DNA from: Onchocerca volvulus | Taxonomy: Eukaryota; Nematoda; Chromadorea; Rhabditida; Onchocercidae | DNA length: 64,000 nt | Direction: 5' to 3' | NCBI GenBank assembly: GCA_000499405.2 | Contig: HG738137.1 | Span: 27,029,928 to 27,093,927 of the forward strand | Shown: positions 37,901-49,802 of the stretch, piece after piece | How the letters are laid out: every line of letters begins with the position of its first letter | Numbering within the stretch: the stretch's first letter is position 1 | The notes under the pieces: generated by a model | The model's input: only the letters and a program-made list of their open reading frames with translations | Database searches by the model: none | What the model was told of the DNA's origin: nothing | Position numbers and translations under genes: made by a program

Positions 37901-39270
37901 TCATGCCAGTCATGTAAAATAAAAGATTATAAAAAGTAAATATTTGAACAATTCAAGTTTGTAAATTCAAAAAGCTGCATTGAGATGAAATCAATATTTG
38001 GAAATAATTTATTTCTCATAAATTGACCCTATGAAAATAAAATGATGGCGAAAAACTAAAAGTATTTGAAACAAAACATTTCAAGTGAGTAAATAAAAAC
38101 AAACAAGCGTCCTATCGAAAATGATATTTTATTATTTTTTTATATTCCAGAAAATTATTTTTTATGTAGTTAAACAACATATTCATGATTTTGATTTTTT
38201 CAGAAATACCCGGGAAATTCCGGTATTTCCCTGCTGACGTAACAGCAATCATTTTTACAATGATAATATTTTTAATTTCAACATTCTGATCGAGTTTCAT
38301 ATCGTCAACAATATTTTTTGATCATTTATCAAATGATAATGATCATTTAATATACAACCGGAATTTTCCAAACATTACTTTTAAAACGTTGTAAACACAA
38401 AATTCTATGAAATTATGAAGTCAGAAATTACGCGATGATAAGTAATACAGAAGGGAAATTTTGTAAAATTTAGATACTGTAATTGTCGAGATTAAGTAAC
38501 AATTTATTTATGTAATTCAGTACTCAGTAAATTATTACTGAAACCTTAAGTTTATTGTATATGTAAAAGAATTAATCTATAATAATTGACTAGCAAACTT
38601 TTTTACAAAAGAAGCGACATCAAGGCATTACTTGATGTTTTCGATGAAATTCGTTTTCTTTAAGGACGAGAACTATTTATGTAAGCAATGGCTGAATCAA
38701 AACGTAGATTGGCATATTTTATTCAAAATGATCTAACCTTTGACCTATTATTCAGTTAAACATTTCCCAAACACCAAATAATATATGCTTAAGAAATCAC
38801 TTTTCACTCATTTCGAGTTTAAATAATAAACGGTTTCCATTTTCCGCTCCTTTTTAGATGGAATAAGAATAAACAACTTATGCGCTCATTCATTAATATG
38901 AAGATATGAACTGTTTAAAATAATTTTATACTTTAATAAGTATATTACGGAAGAATTCAATTCGTATTGAAATCTATACCTTATCTTATTTTTTTTATAG
39001 ACACAAATTTCTTGAAACCTCATTGATATATTCCATAACTCGCAGTTTTTAAAATTAAGTAATCTGTAATATCTAATAAGAACAGCCAATATCTAATATA
39101 ATATGTCAGCTACATGGATGAGATAAATATATCGACAAGAAGTAAAACTTCGTAAAATATCGAACTAAATAGTCTATAATTTATTTTCTTTCGCAATCAA
39201 TAATGACTTAACATTACCACTTTATCAATTCATAAGAAACATTATCATTTCATCATTTCCTAAGAAAGTT
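34989..39270. other. 4.3 kb AT-rich intergenic region
   Basis: No gene supported. It holds several poly-T tracts (35750-35835, 36415-36455, 36630-36645), a 31-base tandem duplication at 36500-36561 and small palindromes such as GATCTGATTAAGATC near 37560. Open frames at 35842-36027 and 36393-36611 are poly-Phe/Ile translations of T-rich sequence. Confidence 0.5.
36500..36561. repeat. 31-base tandem duplication
   Basis: Two adjacent, essentially identical copies (36500-36530 and 36531-36561) starting CATTATCATTATTTTTCAAT. Recent local duplication in non-coding sequence. Confidence 0.85.
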
Positions 39271-42212
39271 TTATTCGTAAGTTCTGCCCCAAGGAACCCG
39301 TAAACAGTCTTCAATAGTTTCACTTTCTTCCTCCTCACCAAGTATTTCGACAAGTTCATCATCGAGTACATCTTTTACAGCTAACTGAGTCGTGGCTTTC
39401 ACAATCTCTTTATCCAGTGTTTTCTCGTCATGTTCGATGATTTTTTGACAAAGCTGCATGTTTCTTAGAATGTTTTTCAGCGTGAAATGCTTGTCCAATA
39501 ATGAATGCGTACAATCAAATGGTCCTAACCGTGTTCGTAACAATTGCCGACACGATGCCACAGAATCTTAATTAATATCTTTTTAGAAAACCATTTTTTT
39601 TTCCCAAATTCTGATTGTTTAAAGTAAAAAAAGTAAAATACCTTCAAATTATTGGCCTATACATTTTCAGATGATGCAAAAATGATTGTATGTAAGCATA
39701 CTAAACCATATCTTTCAAAAATAAAGCTAAGCCAAAAAAATAACGCCATATTTTGCTCAAAAAAAACCAGACAATCCGAATAATTAATAGCATAATTCAT
39801 GAACTTAAAAAAAAAATTAAAGAAAGAAAGAAAATGCCAATAATAAGTCATATTCGATGGATGATTAGGCCTAATTATCAAATGCAGTTTTCTACTGAAT
39901 CACTAATAAATACTTTGCACTTGATAATCAGGCAGTTTACTGATACCTGAAAACTAGTCTTTCAGTGACTCAAATCAAATAATTTAATCAACTGATCAGA
40001 TAGACTTAATAGACAAAAATAAAATTATTTTCTGATTCTCGAACTTCAGTGAATTAACTGAATTAAATTAGAAAACTTTTCGAAAAATTTAAAAACTAAA
40101 GAAAACTTACTGAGAGACAATGCAATTTCATTAATGAAATCTTGCAAAAAATCGTCATCTTTGCAAACACAGTGCAAATTGATCGTAAAATATGGCAATT
40201 TAAAATTTACAAGTTTGATAAAATATATTACAGGAGTTCCAAGTACTTTAGGCCTCGGTAAACCCTGGAAAGATATGAATTCAGGAAAACGGAAAAAATA
40301 CATCACAAAGAAAGCTGAAAAGGGATTAATTTTAAATCATTTTGATAAAATCATGAAAAAAAAATTTCTACCTTGCGAGCTAATTCAAACGCTTCCTGGC
40401 TTGCCAAATCCACATTCGCCAGCTTAAATGCTAGTTTCTTGTAATGAGCTTGTAGTCGCATTAGAAATCTCGACATATGTCGATAAGTAATATGTTCTAA
40501 ATAGATTAAGGAATAAATATTTTTTAAATTAATCCTAGAGGAGTAGAGATTTCCTTGAACTATTAAAAGTGCTTAAATCTTATCATCAGAGTTAGCTAAT
40601 CATTTAATACGAATAATATCATTTAATATGTATCTACTATATTTATTTTGGAAAAAAAAAAAATTGCTTCAAAAAAAAGCATAAAAAAGATCTCACCGTA
40701 GTCATACTGCCGGTTCACTTTTCCCCGAATTTTATTTTGAACTGTTCCTCGACCTAGCTGACCTTTCAAAACATATTCATTTACCCAAACACGATCACGT
40801 AAGCTTTCCAATGTATCGCAGCCATCATTAATACCCAATACTGCAACAATAATAGTGTCAGCTAGAAATAAAAGAATAAGTTATGCCAAGAATGACTCGT
40901 ATTATAACATGAAGTCAAATAATAATAAAAAATTCAATTCATTCCTTATCCATGATTTTTAATATGCTTATCACAGAAATTTAAAGTATATATGCCGATA
41001 GATACTGTCGGTTCACTTTACCCCAAAATATTTAGATATTTCAAGAAACAGAAATCACACTAATTTATCCAAAACATAAAGAAACAAAACCTTACAACAT
41101 AGACCGGAACTGGCAGGTTGTTGATAATCTAACTCTTCTACTCGAATATCTTCTTTCCGAAACGGTTGTCCAACAACGAGAGGATGAAAGCTGAAATATT
41201 GTGAAAAGATAATATGCAATTTACAATTCTTATGAATTCAAATGATAACATTAAAAATGAGGAAGTTTCCATGGAAAAAACATATTATATAAGTATTACT
41301 ACTTGTTAGTTATATCAGTTAGGATAATTAAATCAACAATATTATGAAAACTAAATAAAAGTAACGCAATATTTCTGACTTAATACTGTAAAATGAATGA
41401 TTTTCGAGTGTATTCGTTCTACTTTCTGTGGATTCCAATTCCTAAATTTCATTACCGCTATCTAACATTGATGCAGTACTTTGCATGAATAGGATAAAGT
41501 AATTAGACGCTTCAAACTATATCAATTTGTAACAAATCATAATACAATTAATATCATTTTGACAAATCCGATTATTCATTTCTTTTCTTTATGATAACAT
41601 CATTGTTGAAAATGCAACATGCAATACGTTGTATAAAGAACGAACAAATAAACTTAACAAATAAAGCTTAAGAAATAATCTGTAGTGAGCAATAAATCAA
41701 GCACTAAATTAATATCCTAAGGAATATTTTCAGGACTTCGCTTCTTATATAAAGAAAACTTTCTGGTATTTACAGAAAATACAGTTTTCAGACTCACTAA
41801 AACTAACATTACCGTTGAATTTATCAATAGATAGAGTCATATTTTATTAAATGTTTGGCTTGGCTGATTTATTCAGAAACCGATTTTTAATAAGAATCGG
41901 CCAAAAAACAGATAACAGATGTCATTAACTTAACTAGGGTCGGAAAACCAGAAATGTTTGCTTCACTTACTCATAATTTGGCTGTTTTCGTAGCCCAACA
42001 ACAACAGGTGCTTGTGATATTGGATGAGGTTCAACGATAGGCATTTCGATTTGTGGTATTTCCACAGGTGAGCAACGTTTATTAGCACCTTCACAGATTG
42101 CATTAATAAGATGTCGTTTTAGTGCACTGATCGAAATATCTCGAGGTTTATGTACGCACAGGATTCCATGCAAAGATTTCCATATATCTGCTGCCGTTAT
42201 ATTTCCCCGCAT
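39271..42212 (-). CDS. TRUB2: TRUB2-like mitochondrial tRNA/mRNA pseudouridine synthase
   Basis: TruB-family pseudouridine synthase; the human relative acts in mitochondria. Six exons (42212-41971, 41190-41096, 40861-40697, 40496-40372, 40264-40111, 39566-39271) give 358 residues with all phases closing. Matches in order: LHGILCVHKPRDISISALK (human LHGLFAVYKP), HPLVVGQPFRKEDIRVEELD, VLGINDGCDTL, YVLKGQLGRGT, LANVDLASQEAFELA (human SNLDLKTQEAYEMA), INLHCVCKDDDFLQDF, SVASCRQLLRTRLGPF. The catalytic Asp loop, LDAQASG in human TRUB2, reads LDYQQPASSG, so the Asp is kept but the loop is about three residues longer. It follows RPS4 on the same strand after 625 bases. An out-of-frame ATG sits just upstream of the chosen start. 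Confidence 0.88.
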
Positions 42213-42836
42213 CCCATCAATAAAAAATTTTAGACAAATCCTGTAAATGTTCTAAATTGGAATTTTTTCTAATTTCTTAGTGGTTCATTTGCGAATCATC
42301 AGCTTTATGAAAGCAAATGAAGCGTAAAAGCTATCTTATGCTGAAATCAACAAACTAATTTGGACTGAGGTACCAAACGCACTACAAAAATTATTCGGAT
42401 TGATTAATCGGAACAGTGTCGATTATGTGAAATATTACATATCTTGGAACCCAATACAACCGACATTAACAATCCGGGAAAATCGTATTTTTAATGTGCA
42501 TCACTTAATTCAAATAAATTCGCGCGGCTATTGATAATCCTGCTTTGATTTTTCTGTATTTGTAAGGTACATTACTTAATTCAAATGAATTTGCACAGCT
42601 ACTGATAATCCTGTTTTGATTTTCTCATATACTTCCATAAATACTAAAACTGAGAAATCCCTATTCATTTGCCTAGAAAAATAACACGCAACTTTTTCGA
42701 ATTCAATATATTAAGTGTAGGACAAAGTTAAGAAATTATGTGTAGCAGAAGTTTAAAACAACATATGTATTTCAGTTTTTTTAAAAAAAACATTTTAACA
42801 GCACAATTAAATCACATAAATTTCAACAAAATTCTT
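42213..42836. other. Spacer between RPS4 and TRUB2
   Basis: Non-coding; both flanking genes run leftwards. It contains a diverged 76-base tandem duplication (42491-42625). Acceptor-like ACAG sits about 30 bases before the TRUB2 start. Confidence 0.55.
42491..42625. repeat. Diverged tandem duplication, period about 76 bases
   Basis: Both copies contain CACTTAATTCAAAT / TACTTAATTCAAAT, a GC-richer core (GCGCGGCTATTGATAATCC / GCACAGCTACTGATAATCC) and CTGYTTTGATTTT-like ends. Function unknown. Confidence 0.75.
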
Positions 42837-45307
42837 CTAAGCAGCTCTTTTCTGGGCGAGCCGGCGATCTCGTTCTTCAGCAATAGTCAAACGGACACCC
42901 TTCGTCGGTCCCGGCAAACTCACCATAGATTTCGTCCCCTTTCCAATAATAAATACGTTATTTAGCCTAAAAGATGACTGCATAAACAAAGAATATAAGA
43001 GGCAATGATCTGCATTACACAAAATAAATTTTATTAACAAACATCATTGTAATAAAAAAAAAAAAAAAAAATACACAAAACTGAACCAAAAAATATATTT
43101 TCCAGAGGAAATCAAAAAAATTAAGATTTGAAGTTGATATTATAAAACCGAAAAAATTTATCATTACAACTAACCAAAACCTATTATTTCCCGATAAGGA
43201 ATCTTGCCCGTAAGCGCATAAATTGAAACAAACTCACCTGGACCGGTGGTTATGCCAACCAGGCCCCGGCCTTCATTAATCATCACTACCAAGGAGTAGG
43301 TTGTGCCTTGTAAACAAAATGCATCTTGACCTCAGCGAATTTTAGAAATTCCATCTTTTTTTTTTTTCAAAGCCTCAAATTTTCCTTAGCTATTTCATTA
43401 AAAAACGTAAACAAAATTTTTTCGAAATTCTCCTCATATATTTACCGAGTAGCAAATGAATGCCCAGCAGCATCTTTAATGTGCACAATGTCAAATGAGC
43501 CTGGATGCTTTTCACGGTGTCCAACAATGCCCACACGACCCATGTTACGTCCTCCTGTTACCATACACAAATTACCCTGGTCGAATTTAACGTGATCACT
43601 CTGTTTACCGGTTGCAATATCCACTACTATCGTGTCGTTTACCTAAACTTTTAGAACGTTCAAAATCCAATCAAAACAACCACAACAATAAGAAGTGAAA
43701 GATAATAGATGGCAACATCTCCTCAAATGACATATATTAAGAGACAAAAACATGATCTTGCATTATAAAAAATCGACAGTGTCCTCGATTTCTGAGGCTG
43801 AATTTGAGCTAATGTTCCTTCGACTGCCAAGCATATATAGAGTAAATGCAAAACTTGTTTATCAAGAAAATATTGTTCGTTAAATGGGCGTCTTTTAAAA
43901 CAATAAAATGGGAGAACTGACCTTAACATGAGGATCAGGATAACGAATAGTTCGGGCATCGTGAGTGACAATAAAAGGCACACCTTTTGGTCCCACACAT
44001 TTCTTCACTATTTTGCATAATTTGAAATTTCCTTCTTGTTCTGTGATACGGTGGGTAGCATAACGTCCTTTTGCATCATACAATAAGCGAAAAGTTTCGT
44101 TTGTCTTGTCAACCCTGATTACATCTAAAAATATCCAAAAAAAGAATAAATCACAAATCGCTTCCATACAATCTAACATGCAATGCAAATAACTAATATT
44201 GTGTCAGGTAAACTGGAAAAAATTCCATAATAATGTAATAATTGTCTAACCTATACAAATAAAAACCAGCAGCGATCATAAATAATAGTGATGTAACGAA
44301 GACCATTAGTCTAAAATATAATGCATACCCATAAATCCTGCAGGGAAGCGCATATCCGTCCGCACTTTCCCATCAACTTTAATCAGACGCTGTTTGCAAA
44401 TCATGCGTGCCTCATTATATGTCAATGCATATTTTAGTCGATTACGCAAAAACAATATCAACGGAAGTGATTCACGCAACTTATGCGGTCCACATCGTGG
44501 TCTTGGAGCAAAAACACCTGCAAAGATTAATTTCATTGAAAAGATTAACTCTCTGTGACCAAAAGATTAACTCGTAATTTTTCATCAGTTTTTCTTATGT
44601 TCTTTTTTCATATCATTAAATCCTTTTCTGAGCCATAAAACAAAGTTACTCAAAAGTACAACTTGAGTCAATTTTGAGGGCAGCAATTTCAGAAAGTGCC
44701 GCGAAATACTTATCATGCTTGTATCAAACGGTAATTCCATTAACTTCATCATTAACTGCTGCATTTCAGTTTTTTTTCTCTTTTCTTACAACAGAACTGA
44801 ACCCGATGGGTTTTTCTCTTTAAGCACGGAGACAGGCAATCGACCACTGGCACATCGGCCATCTCACAGATAACAAATGTCAGGAATTATAGCATCCAAA
44901 AAGTGGCATAGTTGGAAATATTTCGGAAATATATTTTTTTATCCAAAAAGTGGCACAGTTGGAAATATTTTGACTAGGATTCCGAAGGGAGAATCTACAT
45001 GACTCTCTTCATGAGCTAACAATGAAAGCAACAATTTGATGCTTATCATTACCTTAAGACAATATACCTTTCGGCTATACTAAAACTGTACAATCCATAC
45101 GGATCTTCAAAATTTTGGATCATTTAAATCACTTAACGATCAATGGAATGTGCACACCTAACTTTATATAACAGCTTAATGAGGAAAGAAGTAAAATTCT
45201 GGAAAAAATGAAAAAGACATGTCAAAAGAAATACCTCCAAGTTTATCTAACATCCAATGTTTCGGCGCCGCAAGACGCTTCAAATGTCGCTTTGGTCCAC
45301 GAGCCAT
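42837..45307 (-). CDS. RPS4: 40S ribosomal protein S4 (eS4)
   Basis: Small-subunit ribosomal protein. Five exons (45307-45235, 44517-44329, 44124-43922, 43642-43446, 42966-42837) give exactly 263 residues, the standard length. Clear segments: [111 protein letters not shown] and a C-terminus ending [15 protein letters not shown]4 RNA-binding, central and KOW parts are all present. Intron 1 (717 bases) hosts a C/D snoRNA, and intron 4 contains an exon-like GC-rich island that could be a poison exon. Divergent from the Fer-like kinase; TRUB2 follows downstream. Confidence 0.98.
43238..43306 (-). other. Possible cassette (poison) exon in RPS4 intron 4
   Basis: 69 bases of GC-rich sequence in an otherwise AT-rich intron, preceded by TTTACAAG and followed by CCAG then the perfect donor GTGAGT. 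If spliced between exons 4 and 5, the frame left by exon 4 reads ten codons and meets TAA, so inclusion would trigger nonsense-mediated decay. A structured RNA is the alternative; the stretch also holds a small hairpin (TGGTT-GGCAT-AACCA). Confidence 0.35.
44680..44762 (-). ncRNA. C/D box snoRNA in RPS4 intron 1
   Basis: 83 nucleotides with the full C/D architecture in the host-gene sense. A 9-pair terminal stem (GCAGCAGTT with AATTGCTGC, one G-U) closes the molecule. The C box ATGATGA lies one base inside the 5' stem, the D box CTGA directly abuts the 3' stem, and an internal C'-like ATGATAA follows midway. The segment before the presumed D' (TTGA) contains TGGAATTACCG, complementary over 11 bases to CGGTAATTCCA, a highly conserved stretch of eukaryotic 18S rRNA. 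By the five-nucleotide rule it would direct 2'-O-methylation of the U in CGGU. The second guide, before D, has a target I could not name. Intronic placement in a ribosomal-protein gene fits. Confidence 0.8.
44894..44970. repeat. 30-base direct repeat in RPS4 intron 1
   Basis: Copies at 44894-44923 and 44941-44970 read ATCCAAAAAGTGGCA then (T or C)AGTTGGAAATATTT, differing at one base. It lies upstream of the snoRNA in the same intron. Confidence 0.85.
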
Positions 45308-46125
45308 GCTTTATTTTTACTCGATCTACACCCTCAAATCAGAAAGTTTCCAAATGTAAACGGTAATTAATTAAAAAATTAATAGAACAAATGTCAGAGC
45401 TAATCAAATATATATACATCCCCATTAATAAAGTTCAACTCTGAAAACTTTCCCGAGTCATTTCATACACAAAATCCTGAGAAGCCTGGCAATTTACCAC
45501 CCTCGACCAGCCTAAACGTCCAAAATCCCCGACCAACCTAACAGTCTACAATCCTCAACCAGCCTAACAACCCACAATCTTGCCCCGACAAGGTCGCTAT
45601 GACACTTTAGGATCTCCACTACCGTATTTTTGAGTCGTCCTAGGAACACGGCATAAAATAACAGCGCTAAATTTGGAATATTTTAGAAAATTGTTCGAAA
45701 ATACAAATACATTACTTTCAAACGATAAAGTTTGAGATTCACTGAATGATCCATTTCCATAATTTTTCGTAATTAATCTAAATGCATAACAAAAACTTAA
45801 ATCGGTCTAATAAATGCGAACTGTATACTTATTGGTGAATCAAGTTTAGCACTTATCAATCCATACAAACATAAATTGAGCCATGGCTAGATCCTTGTCG
45901 TGATCGATATACAGCCAAATTATCCTTTCTGAATTATCCGTTTGATAGTTTCACATCTCTTCAAAGAGTTAAAGAGAATAACTCGAGTAATTAGTGAAAA
46001 TTTTATGCAAATTAATGAATTGTGTATGAGTAAATAACAATTATTTAAATGAAAAGTTTTGCTTCATTGTATATTTCTTACTTATCAAGAAGTGGTTGTA
46101 AGTACAACCACGTACTTTCTTATAA
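45308..46125. other. Divergent intergenic region between RPS4 and the Fer-like kinase
   Basis: 818 bases. The RPS4 side contains a C-rich 26-base minisatellite at 45499-45578 followed by a GC-richer stretch to about 45660, likely the RPS4 promoter. The kinase side is AT-rich. No coding feature. Confidence 0.55.
45499..45578. repeat. C-rich 26-base minisatellite, three copies
   Basis: Units at about 45499-45525, 45526-45551 and 45552-45578 share a CCYCRACCARCCTAA core followed by a CCAMAAT-like end. One strand is almost G-free. It lies about 190 to 270 bases upstream of the RPS4 start. Confidence 0.8.
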
Positions 46126-48845
46126 ATGCCAAAGAAGGAAGAAGAAGAGGTGAAGGAATTGCCATTTTGTTAACTTTTTCTTACTTTCGGTTTAATTCGA
46201 TAAAGAATTATTTGAAGTAATCAATATTTCGATACTTGAATTAAGTTACCAATAAATTACAAGTATCAAATAATAAATAATCAAATTTTGAATAAATTAA
46301 TCTGAAATTTGAGAATTTTTAGTATTCATCTCATCTCATTGAGATCACAAAACTGAATTTCTCGGCTAAGATACTCAATAATAAAGAAATGAAATTTAAA
46401 ATTTTTCAAATTTTTGTAAACAAATTTTATCACAGGGTGACGACTCTGTATCAATAACTGATGACGTAAAAGGAGCTGATTATTATCATGGATTGATACC
46501 ACGTACCGATATCGAACCGTTGCTGAAAAAGGAAGGCGACTTTTTGTTGCGTAAAACTGAACTCACTCCTGGTATTTATCTTATTTTCATTTAACGTGAA
46601 TCAGTTTACGTAATGTCACGTAACGTCTGTTTATTTTTATAATTTACATTGCAATAAACATTACTTCTTCGATGAATAGAATTCAGAAGAAATATGCAGC
46701 ATAATTCTTTTTCTCTGATAATATTGCAGAAGCTACACATATTTACGTGAAAATATTGATCTGAGCATTTTTCCATCTTTTTTGATATTTTTGTTTTCTA
46801 TGCTTATCCTACAAACATTAGATCCTCATGAAAGGAAGTTTTCAGGTGAGATAGTGCTTGCGATTTCGGTGCGGCATAATAATGCCGTACGACATTTCAT
46901 GGTGAATCAGGATAAAGATGGTTCTTTCTATTGCGAACATCATCACGAGAAAAGCGTATCCGATTTAATTCAATACTACAAAGCTACGAAAGAACCACTA
47001 TCAGCTTCCAGCCAAGCACGCCTTCGTCGACCCATCGAAAGACCACAATGGCTTCTAAATCATGATTCCATCAGACTTGTAAAAAAGCTCGGAGAAGGTG
47101 CATTTGGTGAGGTGAGCTTACTGATCAACTATTATCGCTTATTATTAGAAAAAGTCAATTGAAATCAGCAGCACTAATTGAATGGCTTCAAGAGTTGTTA
47201 GATTCAAACTTTGAAACTTTAAGGTATTCCTTGCGGAATATTCGTTTGGAACGGAAAAGCAAGAAGTGGCGGTAAAAACGATGCGTCAAGAAGCAACTCG
47301 TGAAGCTCGATTGAAGTTTATGAAGGAAGCGAGATTGATGCGTCGCTATGAACATAAGCACGTGGTTCGAATCCTTGGAGTAGCCGTACACGAACATCCA
47401 CTAATGATTATCATGGAAAATTGTCCTGGTTCGTTTCAATTATCATTCCTTTCTGTACCTTCAGAATCAATCAGGCTTCATGATTTTATCTTTTCAATAT
47501 CATCTAATAATTTTAAGTCAAATCTCATGCTTATTTCCTAATTCTTTATTAAAAAATGCCAGATCAACAGTATTTTACTTCATAGGTGGATCCCTCTTAT
47601 CGTATTTACGCAAAGAAAAGGGAAAAATAACGCCGATTACGAAGCTTCGTTTTACGACTGAAGCAGCAGATGGGATGGCTTATTTACATAGGCAGAAATG
47701 TATTCATCGAGATATCGCTGCACGTAACGTTTTGCTGAGCGCCAAACTTGACGTAAAAATTAGCGATTTCGGCATGTCTGATGATCGACTTATCGTACAA
47801 GACGAAAAGTTAGAAAAGGTGATGAACTACCTCCGTGTGTTTACATTTTGGTATCTCCGTAATAATTTTCACTAAATATTATGGTACGAAAGACTTCGTA
47901 AAAAAGCCTTCTGAATAGGAAGTAGTATTTACTGAATCTTAATAGGATAAATGTGGTAAGACCTGTACAGCTATATAAAATGAGTAGTGAATCACAGAAA
48001 TGAAACAATAGAGCATTTCTTGTCAAAAGAATACGTCAATCTCACGCATTTTTCTTTTTTTGAGATCGAAAAAGTGAACCAAAAATTGACCTTTCTATCC
48101 AAAGTTCCTGCCTTTGTTAAGTGTATATATATATATAGATCTGATATAATTATATAGAAGATTATATTGTCTTATTCAGGAGACATTCACTGAAATTCCA
48201 TAATATCAGAATTTAAAGTCAGTTATAAGTTTCAAACAAATTAAAACACCGCTGGATTTATCAAACAGCATAGATGATGTTTAAATTAAATAGAACAATT
48301 TGACGTCTGTTATCGTAAACTTCTGTTGTTCTGAATTTTTGTTTCTGGAAAACGAAAGTTGAAATAACCCGCGAATCGAAGCTTTGAGAAATAATGAATG
48401 GTTATGAAGTAGAATTACTAAACTGAATTCTTAAGTTGCAAATTTCAGCAATTTCTTTTAGGTACCAGTCAAATGGTTAGCACCGGAAACGATGCAACAA
48501 AAAGTTTACTCGAATAAAACTGATATCTGGTCTTACGGTGTACTTGTCTGGGAAATTTATTCCGATGGTTCGGAGCCTTATCCAGGATTGAGTAATATTC
48601 AAACACGTGCGAAAATTGTCGTACAAAATTATCGAATGGAAATGCCTAAGGTACATAATTTTCTTTGCTAAAATGTATTTCATATAAAGCATTATTCGAT
48701 CATTCTTAACATCTTATAATTGTGCATATTGCAGGAAACACCATCTGCAGTGGTCAAATTAGTCCAACAATGTTGGGCTAAAAATCCTGATGAGCGACCG
48801 GACTTTAGTAAAATATTCAAATTTCTTAAAACTATTAAAATTTGA
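46126..48845 (+). CDS. Fer-like non-receptor tyrosine kinase (SH2 plus kinase)
   Basis: Cytoplasmic SH2/tyrosine kinase of the Fer/Fps group, a family greatly expanded in nematodes. Seven exons (46126-46149, 46436-46571, 46822-47111, 47224-47428, 47586-47818, 48462-48650, 48735-48845) give 395 residues, the usual length for short nematode members with no F-BAR region. SH2 at about 20-110: YYHGLIPRTDIEPLL, GDFLLRKTE (phosphotyrosine-binding Arg kept). Kinase domain at about 125-395: LGEGAFGEV, VAVKTM (Lys), HRDIAARNVL, DFGMSD, VPVKWLAPE, DIWSYGVLVWE. All catalytic residues are present. The activation segment between DFG and the APE motif (DDRLIVQDEKLEKVPVKW) has no Tyr, so normal autophosphorylation in the loop is not possible. 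Phases close throughout. Confidence 0.94.
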
Positions 48846-49707
48846 TTGATATGTGCGATACAGAAAAAAAAAAAACAAAATTGCCAAGCTATTTCTCAGT
48901 GATAATAAAACATTTGCATGCTATCTGCAAAACATTCACAACAATACATTATTGTTTTAAGCAAATGCAATATATATGCAAACTCACATGCGTGATAACT
49001 CTAGAGTTTCTATAATTTTTTTTTTTTTTTTTTTTGTTATCAAGTGCTTTTCTTTATAGCTCCCAACATACAATTTGCATTAATTCATTGTTTACTATTA
49101 TAGCATGATGTAATGAAAATTGGTATAATTGTTGCATTTGTAGGTGGTGATATTGTTTTTTTTTTTTTTTTTGGATAGAAGACAGAAATATTCCATGACG
49201 GTGTATATAATTTCTTTAATGCTGTGATTTAATCTATGAATTTCATCGAGAAATAGCATTTATGTAGCATAATGTGGAATAGATTTTTTAAGGATTTTAA
49301 GTTCACATTGGTTTAATGCTCCATAGTAACTAGCAGACAAAAACCTAAAAGGAAACAATTCCCTTCCTTTCTTATTGTTTCTTTACTGCATCTAGGATAC
49401 CTGACCTCAATCAATAAATATCTTCGCAGTAATTGATACTTATTACCTGAAAAATTCAAAACTGAAGAAAGAATCAATACTAGTAATTACTTTTCCAATA
49501 ACAGAATAACTCTAATCGCTAGAACTGATCAAAGATAGGATACCTAAAGATGTTAATACAATGCAAAATAGTCCAATAAACCTTGAAAGTAAACCAATCT
49601 AGAAGAATATTTATAGAAAATAACACAAACACCATATTCCTCCCTAGAAAATACAAGCGTTAGCTATCCTGAGTTCAAAATATTTATAGTTTCACTTTGT
49701 TATCTAA

Positions 49708-49786
49708 TGTCGCCGATCTTCTATGACCGTAACAATAATTGTGGATTCTAGAATTGTCGCCGATCTTCTTAACCGTGACAATTATT
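49708..49786. repeat. Direct repeat beside the candidate LTR
   Basis: Copies at 49708-49741 and 49754-49786 share TGTCGCCGATCTTCT, AACCGT-like sequence and ACAATWATTG. They lie just past the 3' end of the candidate LTR read on the minus strand, where a retroelement would have its primer-binding and leader region. Confidence 0.75.
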
Positions 49787-49802
49787 GAAAATTCTTCTTT
49801 CT

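Noticed and set aside
43230..43310. C/D snoRNA in RPS4 intron 4 (contains GTGATGA)
   Set aside because: No CTGA D box or closing stem within a suitable distance; a cassette exon fits better.
43326..43595. Plus-strand frame across RPS4 exon 4
   Set aside because: Antisense shadow of a certain ribosomal-protein exon.
47366..47390. GGTTCGAATCC, a perfect tRNA B-box
   Set aside because: It is codons for VVRILGV in the kinase domain; no A-box or cloverleaf around it.
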